Assembly (NCBI GenBank): GCA_011032825.1
Contig: JAADJZ010000025.1
Coordinates: 496,001-560,000 of the forward strand
Reading direction: 5' to 3'
Source of the DNA: Massariosphaeria phaeospora
Taxonomy: Eukaryota > Ascomycota > Dothideomycetes > Pleosporales
Length of the DNA stretch: 64,000 nucleotides
A program made the translations under genes and the position numbers. The notes below the pieces were generated by a model. The model was not told the DNA's origin. It did no database searches and saw only the letters and a program-made list of their open reading frames with translations. Below, in pieces: positions 33,544-46,735 of the stretch; position 1 is the stretch's first letter; the number at the start of each line of letters is the position of its first letter.

Positions 33544-36500
33544 ATGGCGACTCCGGACCCTAATCTCGGTACTGATATGGCACAATTCTTTGACTTTGGC
33601 GAAGCAGCCATGCCGGAAGTGTCACAAAAGACCACTGGGGATAGTTCGGCTCCACCAAAGGGGCACGTGAACTGTCCTGCTCATGGAACTGATTTGGTCG
33701 ACGGGTAAGTACACAGGCACATCAGCATCTCTGTCTTTCTCCCTTCGGTGTTTATCGGCACCCCCACCTAGACCATTCGCCTTCAAGGCGTTCCTCGCAC
33801 ATACACTGCTCTGCATTGGTCAGCCTCAAATTGACAGGGTTACTGTTTGTATTTCGCATATGCTTCCATCGTCTTGTTGTCAATTTCCAAACAGGTTCTG
33901 CAGCAACATGGTTTCACGTCCCAGTATGCCTCATCTGCTGTTCTACCGTCCAGTGTTTACATCACCTCCCCTTTCCGTCCCCCGAGCTGCAGGATGTTCC
34001 ATCATGTCACTGTTCTGATGAGTTACAGGTGCTTGTGCCACGGCTTTGAAATGGGCTTAGACTTTACGGAGAAGCTACCGGAAGAACAGCACGCCGTCGG
34101 GTGGAATAATGACTTCTCCAGCTGGCTTCCTCGATATCATAAGCCGGAAAAGCCCTGCGAGTACTGTCGGTCTCGATCTCTCGAGTGCTTCGTCTATAAC
34201 GCTACGGGCGAAAGGTTAGATGGCTGTTCACCATGCAACGCTCTTTTCCGACCTTGCAGCTTCAACTCCCCAGAGAAAACAACGGGCATGCAGAAATCAA
34301 AGACGGCGCTCGACACGTTAGATAGTGTGGCCGAGGATAACGAGCGCTGTTTTGGCGGCCTTACGGGAAAGAAACAGATGCGTTCTCTCGGCTACGTTGG
34401 CCCAATCGAAGACGATCCTGACCTCCCAGCCGAGAAGAAGAAAGGCGCTGCTGCTGCCCGATTTCCGCGTACCGCAATAAAGATACTGAAAGAATGGATG
34501 ATCGAGCATATCGATCACCCATACCCCACCGACCAGGACAAAGAGGATCTCAAATTGCAGACAGGACTTACCCTGAACCAAATATGCAACTGGATGGCAA
34601 ACACACGACGAAGGCAGAAAGCCCGTCCGAAGCGAAGCGCCTCGCCTAGCGTTCGGCCCTCTACAGAAGCCATAAACATCCCAGTAGGACGGACATGGGA
34701 GTCCCTGAGTACGTACTCCAAACCCAAATGCCGCAGACTGTGTAGAGCTCCAGTCAGAGATGTGAGAACTATAGATGTTCCCGTCGATGATTGCATCAAC
34801 ATAATGTGACATGCGCCCCGGGCTTGGTTCTCATGAGCACTGCCTGGAATTCCGCACTCAAACAAAAGGATGGCATTAGTTAACTTTCGATAGATCCCTT
34901 CGAACGATGGAAGCACTCGCCCCCCGAGAACGAACCTGCCCCTATGACGGCTATAGCCCGAGCCGTGGAGACTTTCGATGCTCCTGAAACCGCCAGTCTA
35001 TCGAGCAGCTACCAGAAGGGCAATTCGAACTCCAGCACCGGCAGTTTCTCTATCTTCAAAGCGCCGTCTATCTCTTCGTTGGAGACTGGCTTGACGAACA
35101 TTTCGTCTGGATCGTTGGGATCCCATAATTCAGCCTATTCATATGGATCACGTCATTCTCTCGGCTCACTGAACAGTCTAAGCTCTAAGAAAGAGAGGCG
35201 GCGCCGACGACGAGTTCCGACCAGGACGCCAAAACTTGATATCGATTCCGAAGCACGTCTATTTCAGTGTACATTCTGCACAGATCGTTTCAAGTCCAAA
35301 TACGACTGGTCTCGGCACGAGAAGTCCCTACACTTGTCGCTCGAAAAGTGGATATGCGCGCCTTTGGGTGAAGTGATTGCGTGTTTGGCTTCTGGACGGC
35401 AAAAATGCGTGTATTGTGACACTCTGGATCCTACCAAAGAGCATCTAGCTACTCACAATCACGGAGCCTGTGAAGAGAAGGGCCTAGAATCGAGGACTTT
35501 CTACAGGAAGGATCACCTGCGCCAACATCTTCGATTAATGTAAGTAAACAACCCGTGACAAATATTATGTAGGTGGGACTATGCGGACTTCCAACACGAC
35601 CTCAGCGCCTGCCCTTGTTCAAAGAGAAGTCACTAATCGGCAACACAGGCACGCCGGCTGTAAAATGACCTCTTCTATGGAATCGTGGAAATCAGAAGCT
35701 CAACAAATCAACTCACGCTGCGGCTTCTGTGGCATGGAGTTCGATAAGTGGCAAGATCGAGTTGATCACCTCGCTAAAGAATTCCGGAACGGCGCCACCA
35801 TGAAGAATTGGAAGGGTTGCAGGGGACTCGACCAGCACATTGCGAACTACGTTACCAACGCGATGCCTCCCTACCTCATCGCCAACGAAAGCATATCCCC
35901 TTTCCCGTTCTCAGCAACCAACTCTGCGTGCGTCAGGGTAAGTCGCCTTGTATATGTTGTTTCGACTGGCAGATTATAACTGACACTAGTTTCAGCATCA
36001 CGGTCTCGCACACAAAGATCTCGAGTTCCTACTTCCTACAGACAAGACATTCCTCCAACCGCAGCTAGCTACCGAGGGCTTCTCATCCGTGAGCCCTACC
36101 GAGGCTTGTGTGAGCACGCCGCACAGCTCTTCCACGCCCTCCAAACTCGGTTTCAATGCTACCTGCTGGGAGATCCTCACGCTCCGTCTCGGCCGCTTCG
36201 CCCGGAAGCAAATCGAAGAACACGGTACCGAAAGCGTCACCGACGCCATGCTGCAAACCGCCTCCCGCCTCATCCTCTACGGCGAAGACGATTCCTGGAA
36301 TCAAACCGCAGCCGACAACCCCGAATGGCTCAGCCTCTTCAAGAAAGCGCACGGCCTCGACCAGAGTCCCTGGCCAGCCGTCACAGCCCACCACGACATC
36401 CTCGAAGACCTAGGCCTGGGATCGATAGCCACGCTAGACAAGAGCTTCAACCTCGACAACTTCAAAAACACGCCCAAGACGCAGCCACGATGCAGCAACG

Positions 36501-37246
36501 AGTTCGAATGCCTGCTCACAGGCACCACCAACTTGACCGCCAGCGGCCAACCGCCCTTCTGCCCGCTTAGCTCCAGCACCTCGAAAACCACACCCGTCAA
36601 ATCCATCGACTACGCCCGCCTCAACGGCGCCATCCCAGAAGTCGCATGCGCCACCCCCGCCGGGCCCTGCCTCAACGAGCAAGGCCAGATCTCGTTTCCA
36701 CGCCGCGCCGCCAACAACAACATCGCCAACAACGACACCACCAAGCGAGACGCGTACTTGTACCTCCCCGAAGAAACGACCGCGTGCAGCATGGCGCAGA
36801 TTAATAGCTCAACATGCTGCCCGCTGCCACAGGACCACTTCGACTTCTCGTCGACGACGTGGGACCAAGTGCCGCAGGGCTTCGATATGGCGACTACAAC
36901 GAGTGCGGCGCTTGGCACGAGTGTGCCCGCCAGCACTGCGGCGTTCAACATCGACAGCCTCGACGCCATAGCCATGGCTATGAATACTAATATCAGCATG
37001 AACGGTGGTGCCGACGTCGACGCTATGCAGGGTAATGACAATGATATGCTCGCGGGCGATAGCAATGGTGTCCAGGGGGGTCTGCGCTGGGACGACAACG
37101 AGCTGGGGTTTAATCTGGATCTCGATCTGGATATGGATGTGGACATGGATTTGAACATTGGCGTGGATTTGAACCTTAATCTTAATCTGGGTATGGGTAT
37201 GGGTATGGGGTCGGGTTCGGGCATGGAGCAGCAGCAGCCGTTTTGA
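33544..37246 (+). CDS. Homeobox (TALE/KN type) and C2H2 zinc-finger transcription factor
   Basis: Proposed exons: 33544-33704, 34029-34708, 34894-35539, 35649-35937 and 35996-37246 (1008 aa). The last three introns (185, 109 and 58 nt) are firm by phase and by the sequence they restore, such as WESLNPFERWKHSPPENEPAP. The first gap (33705-34028) is in phase but long, and may hide one or two small exons. About residues 80-115 hold a Cys-rich segment (CEYCRSRSLECFVY..CSPCNALFRPC). The homeodomain is at about 200-255, with the WMANTRRRQKARP recognition helix and a three-residue TALE-type loop (HPYPT). C2H2-like fingers follow: FQCTFCTDRFKSKYDWSRHEKSLH, a second finger ending HLRQHLRLMH (restored by splicing), and CGFCGMEFDKWQDRVDH. 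The C-terminal 400 residues are disordered and end in Asp-Leu, Asn-Leu and Gly-Met repeats. A nuclear regulator whose targets are unknown. Confidence 0.85.
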
Positions 37247-38510
37247 TTGTTGCGCACAGCGTGAAGGGAGGGGGGGAGGGAAGTGAAGACGAGGAAGAAA
37301 AAAAGAAAAAAGAAAAGCGTCGTGGTGAGGTTTTGGAATGACGGGGGTGTTGGTTTATAAGGGAGGGTAGGAGCGGAGGGGGGATGATATCGGATGGGAT
37401 AGGATAGGAGGAGTAAACGGCTCTGCTTGGTTTTGTTTCATCTAGTTTAGTTTTGTTTCATCTAGTTTAGTTTAGTTTTATCTAGTTTCAATAGACATAT
37501 AACTTTTTCCCTCTGCCTATATGCTATGTCTCATTTACCCCGGCCTAGATGTAGATGTAGAGGAGAAAGAAAGAAAGAAAGAAAACAAGAAAACAGACGC
37601 GTGTGTTGTTCCGCGTATGCATAGTTTTCTAATTATTAAACAGATACCAACGAGTTCGTCTTACTCTTACGCTTCTGGCTCGGACCTTGTGCAGCTAGCT
37701 CAGCTCAGCTCAGCTCTATGCTGTATGTATATCTATCCCTCTAGGAGGCAAGAACGACGCGTGTGCCATGTCATGTCACGTATATATATGTATACAGTAT
37801 CTGCGTAATTACTCATTCAAGTCCAACCAGTTTAGTTCAGTTCAGTTCACTTCAGTCCAATTCAGTTCACTTCAATTCCAACCATTTACTTACCGACCTA
37901 CCTTTCCACCACACAAACACGCAAAAAAAAAAAAAAGACAACTTTCGCATGTCCATCCGTCTATCTATTAGTACAAGAAGTTCCATCCATCACCCTTTAT
38001 CCCCATCAATCAACAAAAACGTATTTTAAATCTCTCTCATAGTAAGTAATCAATATCAATATTAGTAAATAGTAAGTAATAACTCGATAGCACAAAACAT
38101 AACATTCCGAAGAAACCGAAGTTACCGAACCGAACCGCCTTCCCGCCCTCTCCCAACGCCCGCGCGCGCCGCCTTCGGGGGGTATCGAATATCGAAACCA
38201 AACTAACTAAGTATCCAGTAAACCACATTTGTAAAGAACAATCTTGCACACACGCATGGCCGCAAGCGCCGAAGCCGAAGTCGAAGCCGAAGCCGAAGCC
38301 ACGATCGCCCCGCCCACCCCCAGCCCAGAACCGCAAAGCAAACCCCCATCCCGTAGGTAAGTGTAAAGTGTAAAAAAACACCCAGGCTAGTCCACCACAC
38401 TCTTCCCACGCTTCCCACTCCAGCGACATCCCCAGCAGCCCAAGTACTAAGTCCTAGACTCTAGGACACACACAATGAAGAAGAACCAGCCGTGAATCCG
38501 CTTCACTCAC
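37247..38510. other. Convergent 3' region rich in simple repeats
   Basis: 1.26 kb between convergent genes. It holds two and a half copies of a 20-nt unit (ttttgtttcatctagtttag, about 37430-37490), a gaaa tract near 37570, the agctc repeat at about 37696-37716, gttca-type repeats at 37825-37880 and an A run at 37923-37936. Frames here are repeat translations, not genes. Confidence 0.6.
37430..37490 (+). repeat. Imperfect tandem copies of a 20-nt T-rich unit
   Basis: Two near-exact copies and a partial one of ttttgtttcatctagtttag, in the presumed 3' untranslated region of the homeobox gene. Confidence 0.85.
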
Positions 38511-40828
38511 TCACTCCCGTTCCGTGACCGTCCACCTTCGCTTCGCCCCCTTGGGATGCTCGCACAAGTCGTTGTCGTCCAGCGGCGGCGGGCCCCACAG
38601 TCCCAGAGGCGCGGTGTGAAGCTTCGGGACCCAGAGGCCGCCGCGCGGGGTTTGGCTTGCGCTTGCGCTTCCGCCGAGACGCACGGGCAGCGGGGCCACA
38701 TTGTCCGATTCCTCCTTCTTATCGTGCAGGTGGTGGCCGTGGCCGTGGCCGTTAGAAGCTGCTGCTGCAGTACCAGCCTCGTTCGCACCGTCCGTACCGG
38801 GGATGCTACTACTACTACCTGCCGCGGAACCGGAAAAGGCACTCAGCTTTGGATGCTGATGCCGGTGGTCGTGGTCGTGGAAATTGAGCACCATGTCGTA
38901 GCCGGGGCTGCGACTCCCGTCGTGTATTAGCGACGTGTCTTGGGAGACGCTGCGGAGATTGGAGCCCCATAGACCGGTCGTGGGGGATGTGGGGTTGCCA
39001 GAGAGAAGCCTGGAGGACGAGCCGGACGCCGAGCTGCGGCGCATGCTGCCCAATGAGCTGTTGAGCCCTTTGAAGGACTCGTTGACGGAAAAGATGGAGT
39101 CGGTGGGACTGCTCGCGTCGCTGGGTTTGGCAAAACGGCGGCGGTATTCAAGCGATGGGCTCGACCTGTGGTGTGCTGGCGAGTGTGCTGGTGGTGGTCT
39201 TGTGGGATCAACACCGGGCCGTAGGTGGTCGACCGAAGCGATCATTTTCATATCGTAGGAATCTGCCATGCCCATGTCGACGACTGAGGATCGGCGCTGG
39301 TTATTGTTCTCTGTTTCAGATGGCTTGCGAGGTTCTTCCCGACGGATAGCCATCGAGAGAGAGGCAAGTCCGACGTCCAACAAGACCGGCTGGTTCGAAA
39401 TGGCACCTAGCAGGGCATTGCAGCCTGCACCGTGAGTCACCAGTATCAGAACTAGGTCCTCTTCGTCTTCATCATCTCCGTCGTCTCCAACAGCAGAGAC
39501 TGTGCTAGGAAATGGATCGGAAGCGTGGTGAACCATGGCAGGGGCGTGCTTCCTGAATGTGAAACCTGGAAACTTGTCTTTCGGAGGCATGACGCCGTTC
39601 GCTTTGTACCAAGACATCATGCCGGCCAAACCCTTCCGAAAGCGTTTGTGCATTGTGCTCCATTCATCCCCGTACTCCCCACCGTCGCCCCATTCTTGTG
39701 GAGCGCGCATGCTATCCCACTGGAAATCCACGTCGATGCAGGCATCCCGTGCGTGTGATACATAACCCCTTGGTATCGGATCAGATGGAGAAACAGAGTA
39801 TGAGGGCACCGGGGGGTCGTAGACGTGATCAGGAGCCTTGTGTGCCGTAGTGATTTCATTTAGGCCTTTCGGGCCTTGGCTTGTTGAGGCTCCCTGACTG
39901 CTTGCGCGGTCGCGACCGAAGGCTGATACCTGTGCTAGACTGCCTTTTGGAGGGAGTGCACTGCCCGCTGCAGGTTTCCGGCCATTGACAGGAGACGGCG
40001 TATCGCCCTTCACCCAGCCTCCGGGAAAGTGCCCTTTGCTGCTGGGTAAATTTGGTTGTGCCTCGATGTAATCCCCACGGCGCAACAAGTCTGCTTTGGC
40101 TCCGGCGACCATCATGGTGGAGTTTGGAGGCGGGGTGATGTCTTCGAAATAATCGGGGGAGAGCCATTCTCCTAAGAAGGCGTCTATGCGGAGTAAAAGC
40201 TTGTCCGGACCCACATGTGGCTTTGTAACTATCTCCAAGTTTGGGTCTGTGGCCGAATCGAAAACTGAGACAGGCTGTACCGAAGCAGACCGGGTACTGG
40301 CACTGCGGAGGGCTGACGAGCGACCGAGGAGGCCATTTCTGTGCTTGGGTGCATGCCGGACTTTGTCGGTCGAGGTCGAGGCCGCTGTTGCCGGGGCTTG
40401 GAATTGCGCGATGCCCGCTGCGATTGCCGTGGACGTCTGCACACAGCGCAAGTACGGACTCGAGTGTACCACGATCTTTTTCCGGCGCGTGGGTCGCGGT
40501 AGCCCATCGAGGGGGGTCTGCCTGGGAGATGCCGCAGCCGTCGCCCCGTTCTTCGCGCCACTCTCCGCCTCAGTGTCGCGTGCATGGAGCAAGCTCGCTA
40601 TGCGCAGTCCCAGAGCTTTGCCCTGCGACCAGCCGCCGTAGGTCAGGGGAGGGTCGTAGGGAGTCGGCGACGTGAGGTGCCAGGTCTTGTCGGCGGCATC
40701 GAGTCGGGCGCCATGTCTGCGTTGCACGACCGTCAGCTACAGGGCTCGGGAGAGACAAACAGGGCCTCGCGGAGCTGATACGACTCGACTCACCTCGCGA
40801 TTACGACCACAGCCGGGCCTCTCGCCAT
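38511..40828 (-). CDS. Histidine phosphatase (phosphoglycerate-mutase-like) superfamily protein
   Basis: Two exons on the minus strand: 40828-40794 and 40716-38511, with a 77-nt intron that splits the catalytic RHG codon run, giving 746 aa. The start is the Met of MARGPAVVVIARHGARLD; Arg12-His13-Gly14 is the phospho-accepting motif. Further landmarks are TYGGWSQGKALGLRIASLL, HSSPYLRCVQTSTAIAAGI, a long disordered insert (about residues 90-320), DACIDVDFQWDS, and the second catalytic His440 in LVLILVTHGAGCNALLG. The last 270 residues are Ser/Pro-rich and disordered, closing with APLGLWGPPPLDDND and a basic end. Long inserted members of this superfamily in fungi are mostly uncharacterised; some relatives are phosphatases acting on proteins or small molecules. 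The substrate cannot be told from sequence. Confidence 0.85.
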
Positions 40829-41660
40829 TGCACAGGCTGCCGGCTCCGTGCCCAGGTGCACAGGGGACGCGTGCTGCGAAGGGAGGGCGTTGATGCGGGA
40901 CTGACAGGTGGCAGCGCGCTCCCGCAGACGGTGCTGTACGGTAGCTATGTCATGCGCAAACGAGGGGTCCTGCTGGTCGATTTGGCACGCACGCTGGAAG
41001 ACGCTTGCTGCTTCTGCTTTGCCAAACGGCTGCCTCACCCGACGTTACTCAACCTGCATGCTGCCGGGGAGCCAGACGGCAGCTGGGCACCCTCTACCCT
41101 CTGGCGTCCCGTCCCGCACGTGGAGTCGATTTGCAAAATTGTCATCCGCCTCGTCCGGTCTCGGACTTACTGTGTAGAACAGCGGGTGGGGATGGGGTTA
41201 GCAGCAGCTCGAGTGGCCATAGCGGGGAGCTTTGGAACCCTGGAACCGTCACTTTGCCATGTGATCCTCTACCTGCCTAGGTAGTACAGGACTTGGATCA
41301 TTGAAAGCTCGGAATCTGCTCCATCTCATCACTGCCACACTGCCACACTGCTATAACACTCCACCGGTGCTGTAGGGTCTTGTTTTCTGTGCATGTTCAG
41401 GGTCCAAAGCTTGATCGTTTCGGGCCAATGCCAGAAGTGGAAAGGCGGGGAAAGCGGGGCCCCTCGGCTGCGCTTGCCGCTTACGAGGGTGCTTGGGGAC
41501 GAAAGTAACAACACCATCTCCCTCTGGACTGTAAGCCCTACTCACGTTGCCTATTATACTACATCTAATAGGGCATCGTGACGACAAAAGTAAACCATCT
41601 ACTTTTGACGGAAAACTCCCATGTATGCTGTCGACACCATCGATCCATCGACCCCCTACC
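40829..41660. other. Intergenic region
   Basis: Promoter of the histidine-phosphatase gene plus the 3' region of the metallophosphoesterase gene; both genes run leftward. A short ccacactg repeat lies at about 41335-41350. Frames here are shadows. Confidence 0.4.
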
Positions 41661-43780
41661 CTACCCCTTCCTGACCTCCTTGATCCTGCCCTCCACCCTC
41701 GGCGCCACCGCCTTCGTCCAGTTGACCGCAAACTCGCCCTCATGCAAGACATCGCACAGCTTCGGCTGCCCCGGCAGTCTCGCCACCCGCCACCACTTCT
41801 TCATAACGCGCCTCAGCACCTCCAGCTCCCTCTTGTTGAACGCAATCGGCTGGCTGTCGTCGTAATCCGCTCCATCCTCCTCGTCAGTGTCCGAGTCAGA
41901 GTCTCCATCTTCATCGCCGCCCGTCTTGGGAGCATCATCCTCATCAGCCAGCTTCAACTTCTCAACTGCTGCGTGCGTGGACGCTGTGGGCGAGGCCGAG
42001 GATGGCTCGACAAACGTGTGTGTTTTCTGCAGGTCGGTCTGGATCTTGGCGAAGGTGCGGGACATGGAGCGGCCCCAATGTTTCCATTTGCCGAGCACTT
42101 TGAGCGACATGAAGTACTGCCGGAGTATGGTCGAGATGAGCACGCCGTTTTCCTCGGTGACTATTTCTTTGGCCTGACCGCCTTCCTCTTCGATGAGCAG
42201 GGAGGTATAGCCGTCTTTGCCACGGCCCATGTAGCCACGAGTTGCGAGGACGTACTCGCGAGCGTCATCCAGAGGCTCGCCGCCTATCACAGCGCTGACG
42301 ATGCGGGAGTTGGGGGGTTGCGAGTAGTCCACTTCGAATCGGATGTTGGACACTTGGGGAAAGCGACCTGTAACGCATCAGCTTTCGTGTCTACTGCCAC
42401 TAATAGGACTCATGTACCTTCTAGCGCTGGATAATTGCTGACTCCGTTTTCTAATGCGTCCCAGATTGCCTTTCCAGTGACCTTCATTACAACGACCGGG
42501 TCTTCGAAGGGGAAGCAGTTGACAATGTCTCTTAACTTTAACACTCCGGGCGGGTATATCTGGTCTCCCCGTATCGTTCCCGAAGCCATGATGCAGCAAT
42601 CTGCCGAATAGTAATGCCTCATGAGATCGCACACAAAGTTTCCAAGATTGGACTCCATGGTGCGAACGGTCGTGAAACGGGCATCGAGTGGAGCAGCCGT
42701 GTAGCCTACTGGCTTGTCCAGTTTCTCTCTCAATTTCCTGGTCAGCTTCTCAACCGTCACAACCGCGGCCGGATCCTGCGCTATCGAGCTGACAATATCC
42801 CGCCGCGTGATTTTGAAATCCCAGCCTTTTTTATCAGCTTTTCTCCATACTTCAATGTGTGACAGTTGTTTAAAGTCGGTTCCTGAGCGTAGAACTTGCG
42901 TTCCATTGATCAACGAATGAGCGTAGTAGTGGTCATGTCCACCCAGCACGATGTCAATCAGTCCTCCGCCCGTGTTTTCGGCCAGCTTGTTGTCATTCGG
43001 CTCTCGCTGATGTGAGACCGCGACTATTATCTCTGCACCTTGCTCCTTCAAGCCCGGTATGAGTTCCTTTGCCGTCGCCGAGGCTGACTTGTAAATGATA
43101 TCGGGAGGAAGCGAATTGATCGTATCGAGCCACTCGCGCTCCGCAAGGCCGATAACGCCAACCTTGATGCCATTCGAGGCCTCTAGCATCACGGTCTTCT
43201 TTGCGTTGCCGAGCGGGACCCCCTCGCCTAGAGCCGGGTCATGGACGTTGGCGAGCAGCCAAGGAAAGGTACACTGTGAGCTGAGGTGGCGAAATTGCTT
43301 GACGCCGAAGTCTAGGTCGTGGTTCTGTTATGGAAGTCCTAGTCAGCTACTTGGTACAAGGTGGGTACTGTTGTCGAATAGAGAAGAAGCTTACTCCTAC
43401 ACATGCAACATCTGTCCCCACTTCATTTAATATTGGAACCATGTGCGCTCCTGCCATATGTTAGTCTATATACATGTATATCAGAAGCTATCTGCGAGAT
43501 ATGATCTACCTTTCGTAACGCTTGATTCCAAGCTCGGATTGAACGCATCTCCCGAGAAGAATGTGAGCAGTTTCGGTTGGTCTTTGAAACGCTCGTCATT
43601 CCGGTAGTAATTCGCCAGTGTCTGGAATCTCGCAATACCGCCGACGGGCTCAGCAGTTCCCGCATCGACATGGTAAACATCGTTGTAGTGCAAGAAGCGA
43701 AGGTCTGGCGGGGTAGTGGGGGTACTTTCTGGAGCGCAGATGATTTGTTCTTCGGACGAGGGAGCTTCTGTTGGCGCCAT
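41661..43780 (-). CDS. 5'-nucleotidase/metallophosphoesterase family protein
   Basis: Four exons on the minus strand: 43780-43510, 43450-43395, 43324-42418 and 42367-41661 (introns 59, 70 and 50 nt), giving 646 aa. The metal-binding motifs of a calcineurin-like phosphoesterase are in order: FLHYNDVYHVD, FFSGDAFNPS, GNHDLDFG (restored by two splices), VSHQREPND and GGHDHYYA. The C-terminal 5'-nucleotidase domain has SNLGNFVCDLMRHYY, LRDIVNCFPFEDPVVVMKVTGKAIWDALENG and YVLATRGYMGRGKDGY. There is no signal peptide or GPI signal, so unlike secreted ecto-5'-nucleotidases it should be intracellular. A C-terminal region of about 150 residues includes an acidic block (EDDAPKTGGDEDGDSDSD) and a basic WW-containing tail. 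It hydrolyses phosphate esters, perhaps nucleotides; the substrate is not shown. Confidence 0.9.
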
Positions 43781-44575
43781 AATTTTAACCGCTACGGCAA
43801 GGATTTGTCTTTAGTATGAAAGGTTACCGGGACGGCGAAACGGAAAGCTGTCAGAGTGTTTGTGTCGCGTGGAGCTGGCGGTGAGGGTTTGACGCCCCTG
43901 GGATTCAGGGTCCGATTTCGCTTAGTGCCCAATCATATTAGATGCGATTATGATGGCCTGCCCCCGATAAAGAAGACCTTTCTACAAAGCTCTATCGTAT
44001 CTAGTATAGTACGCATTTTATGCAGGGCTTGTTGAGGTCAGAGAGTAGCATTGAAAAAGAACTACGCCAGCAACCAGCCAGGGCGGTGCCAATGTGCTCC
44101 GCGCTAATTAACGACTCATGAAACTCTATTACAGTGGCAGTGTAAGACGTTTGCTATGCAGTTACAAAACCTAGCTCGTATCCAGAAGAAACTCGGTCAC
44201 AGTAAGATGTATGCCCAGGTAAAGTAAAGTTGAGATTGACTAGTAGGTATAAGGTTGCATATCCTCTGAAAGACGGAACTCGGACATGCCAAATATAATA
44301 GCGAGATATAAAATCTGCGCGAGATTACCCCGGGAGCCTGACGATGCTGTGGGCTGACAAATAAGAAAGAATAGAAAAGTCCGTCGGCTCTTGGAAGACT
44401 GTGCCTGATATCAATGAACGCCGCGTATTCGTAGTCTCAGAGAAGCAAACCCAAATCATAGAGCATCCCAGCCATCCCATAGACTAAGTTTAGCCTTATC
44501 CTTTCCTTTAGCACCCTGCCTTGACCCAGATCCAGACCCAGCACCAATAGAACGCCCAGAACTCCTACACAATTC
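43781..44575. other. Intergenic region
   Basis: About 800 bases without a gene, holding the promoter of the metallophosphoesterase gene and the 3' region of the ING-like gene. No repeats of note. Confidence 0.4.
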
Positions 44576-46735
44576 CTATTGCCTGCTACTGCCTGGTCGG
44601 CCCCCTTTCGCTGTCTTGCCTCTACTAGACGCCTCCTTGCACTCGTCGCCACAAAACCACTTCAGCTTGGAGGGTGGGGGCTTCTCCAGACCAACACAGG
44701 CTAGATGGAACCATTCACGTGGACACGTGTCGTTGTCGCACCCGACCATTTGGCCATAGGAAACCTCGTTACAGAAGCAGAAGCGCGGTTCGTCGTCGCC
44801 ATCTTCCTCCGTATCTTCCTCTTGGAACTCCTGCTCTGGCGCAACCGAGCTCGCACTTGAAGATGGTGGGTTCGACTTTGTTTTCACAGTGGGCTTGAAG
44901 GCCGGCGACGGTAGTACAGTAGTCGAACTCGACTGGGCGTTCTTTTTATGGCCGCGCTTGGAGACTGCACCGGTTTTTGTGCTGTTGTTTTCCGAAGACG
45001 GATTGGAGTTGCTATTGTTCGCGTTGCGGGTACTTCGGCTTCGGCCCATAGAAAGTTCAGGAAATGTGCCGACCACCGGTGTCGCAGTCTTGGATGTACG
45101 TCCTGCTCGCACTGTGGTAATTACTATGGGAGCTGGTATGTCTACATCCATGCTTTCAGCCAGCAAAGGCTCAGCGTCCTCGTGCTTTAGACTCGACGGA
45201 TCGAAAGGAAGCGGAATATCGATCGGGTCTTTAGGAGTGGTTGCGCTTTTTACAAAAGCATTGTCGCGGATGATGCCGGCCGCTTGTTCAAGTTCTGTTA
45301 TCACGTTGCTACTTGTCGCCTGACGGATGGAGTGTGAGGATGATGGACGACGACCCAGCGAGGGTTCCTGGGCAGCAGACGCGATCGAATTCGCTGTCGA
45401 GTTCTTCCTTGCACGAGACGACGCGGGCCTCTCTGTAGCTCCAGCGGTCGCTTTTGCCATGGCGAAACCAGATGCCAGTGGCGAAGATGCAAGAGGAGGA
45501 GAGTAAGTGGGTAGGGCGTGCTTTCGTTGTGCGGGTACGGGTGCTGCTCGTGGCTTCCGCTTTACAGTGCCAACATTTTCTAGACCGGGGGTGGCACGAG
45601 GGCTCGATCCACTCCGTCCACCGGCTGCAGCCTTCAGCGCACCACTCAGCGATCGCTCCATTGTCGTGGCTACCGCAGCCGCAGCCGCCGCCAATGCTTT
45701 CTCGGTTTTCTTCCTCTTCCCCTGTGGCGCGATTACGTTGCTCGTTATACCTAGGCCTACCGTCCGCGCGTCTATTACGGCCGTGTCCGTTGCCACCACT
45801 TTTCTTTTCTGTGTCTTCTTCGCCGGTCGGTCGTCGAAGTCCGAATCGACATGTTGGTGTCTACTTCGCTTGTTCGCCAACACGGCCTCGCGGCGGGCCT
45901 CGCTCTTTGCAGCTATAGAGTCAGCATCATGGACATGCTGCGCAGCTGCGGCCAGGTTGTTGGCCGAAACTACCTCACGTCTCTGCCGCTCATGCGCCGC
46001 TCCCCCCTTCTTCTTCTCCTCTTTGTCCGCGTATGCCCAATGATTGAGGCTGCCGTATCGTGCCTCTTCGCTGATTTCGCCGTCCAGGTGCGGATAGGAA
46101 CTATTCATGCGAGCGAGACTTTTGTCTTTGGTACTGACCGCCCCGCCAAACACTACTAGCTTCTCGTCGAGTGTAGGCAGTAGGGAAATTATAACCATGC
46201 GCAGGCGGAAGAAGAGCTGCCGCCTCTTCAGATCGGCTTGTTCGTCGGGTGGGAGGGAGTTGAAATCGGCGGGGAAGATCTGCTGGTAACGGACAGGCCC
46301 ATCCTGTATCGCGGAGCCAGTGACGCTGACATTGGCGCTGTTCTCGGCTCCACTAGCAGTGTGACCAGCAGCGCGTTGCTGGCTTCGTGTAGTCACGGGC
46401 AGCTGCGCGATCTCGTTGAGCAGAAGCTTCAGCACTTGTTCAGGGTCGTGGGTTTTGGCTTCGACTTCTTTGAACATGGAAAAGTGCTTGATGAGCTCCT
46501 TCGGAAATGCGTCCACAGCCTGCGTGAAGTGCGTCAGCGCCGGGAGGAAGCCAGGTGTGCCGTTGGCGGTTTCGGGGGTGTGCTCCAGCCCGCCAGCGGC
46601 GAGCCGGCCAGCAAAGGTGCGCGCGTAGTAATTTGTGGGCCGGACAGTGGCACGTCCAGGTCGTGTGGATTGCCGGCGGTCTGAAGTCGAAACTGTCGCA
46701 GCTCCGGCCGCGCGCGAGCCCGCTGTCGGGGGCAT
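44576..46735 (-). CDS. ING-family PHD-finger chromatin protein
   Basis: Single exon on the minus strand, 719 aa. The N-terminal part (about 20-140) resembles the ING helical domain: [56 protein letters not shown], then [30 protein letters not shown]. The middle 400 residues are disordered and rich in Ala, Ser, Lys and Arg with nuclear-localisation-like clusters ([10 protein letters not shown]). The C-terminal PHD finger (about residues 650-700) reads [49 protein letters not shown], with all eight Cys/His zinc ligands and the aromatic residues that read H3K4me3 (the Y of SYGQM and the W of EWFH). ING proteins are subunits of the NuA4, NuA3 or Rpd3L complexes; the sequence does not settle whether this is the Yng1, Yng2 or Pho23 counterpart. 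Confidence 0.88.
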   Translation of the reverse strand: MPPTAGSRAAGAATVSTSDRRQSTRPGRATVRPTNYYARTFAGRLAAGGLEHTPETANGTPGFLPALTHFTQAVDAFPKELIKHFSMFKEVEAKTHDPEQVLKLLLNEIAQLPVTTRSQQRAAGHTASGAENSANVSVTGSAIQDGPVRYQQIFPADFNSLPPDEQADLKRRQLFFRLRMVIISLLPTLDEKLVVFGGAVSTKDKSLARMNSSYPHLDGEISEEARYGSLNHWAYADKEEKKKGGAAHERQRREVVSANNLAAAAQHVHDADSIAAKSEARREAVLANKRSRHQHVDSDFDDRPAKKTQKRKVVATDTAVIDARTVGLGITSNVIAPQGKRKKTEKALAAAAAAVATTMERSLSGALKAAAGGRSGSSPRATPGLENVGTVKRKPRAAPVPAQRKHALPTYSPPLASSPLASGFAMAKATAGATERPASSRARKNSTANSIASAAQEPSLGRRPSSSHSIRQATSSNVITELEQAAGIIRDNAFVKSATTPKDPIDIPLPFDPSSLKHEDAEPLLAESMDVDIPAPIVITTVRAGRTSKTATPVVGTFPELSMGRSRSTRNANNSNSNPSSENNSTKTGAVSKRGHKKNAQSSSTTVLPSPAFKPTVKTKSNPPSSSASSVAPEQEFQEEDTEEDGDDEPRFCFCNEVSYGQMVGCDNDTCPREWFHLACVGLEKPPPSKLKWFCGDECKEASSRGKTAKGGRPGSSRQ

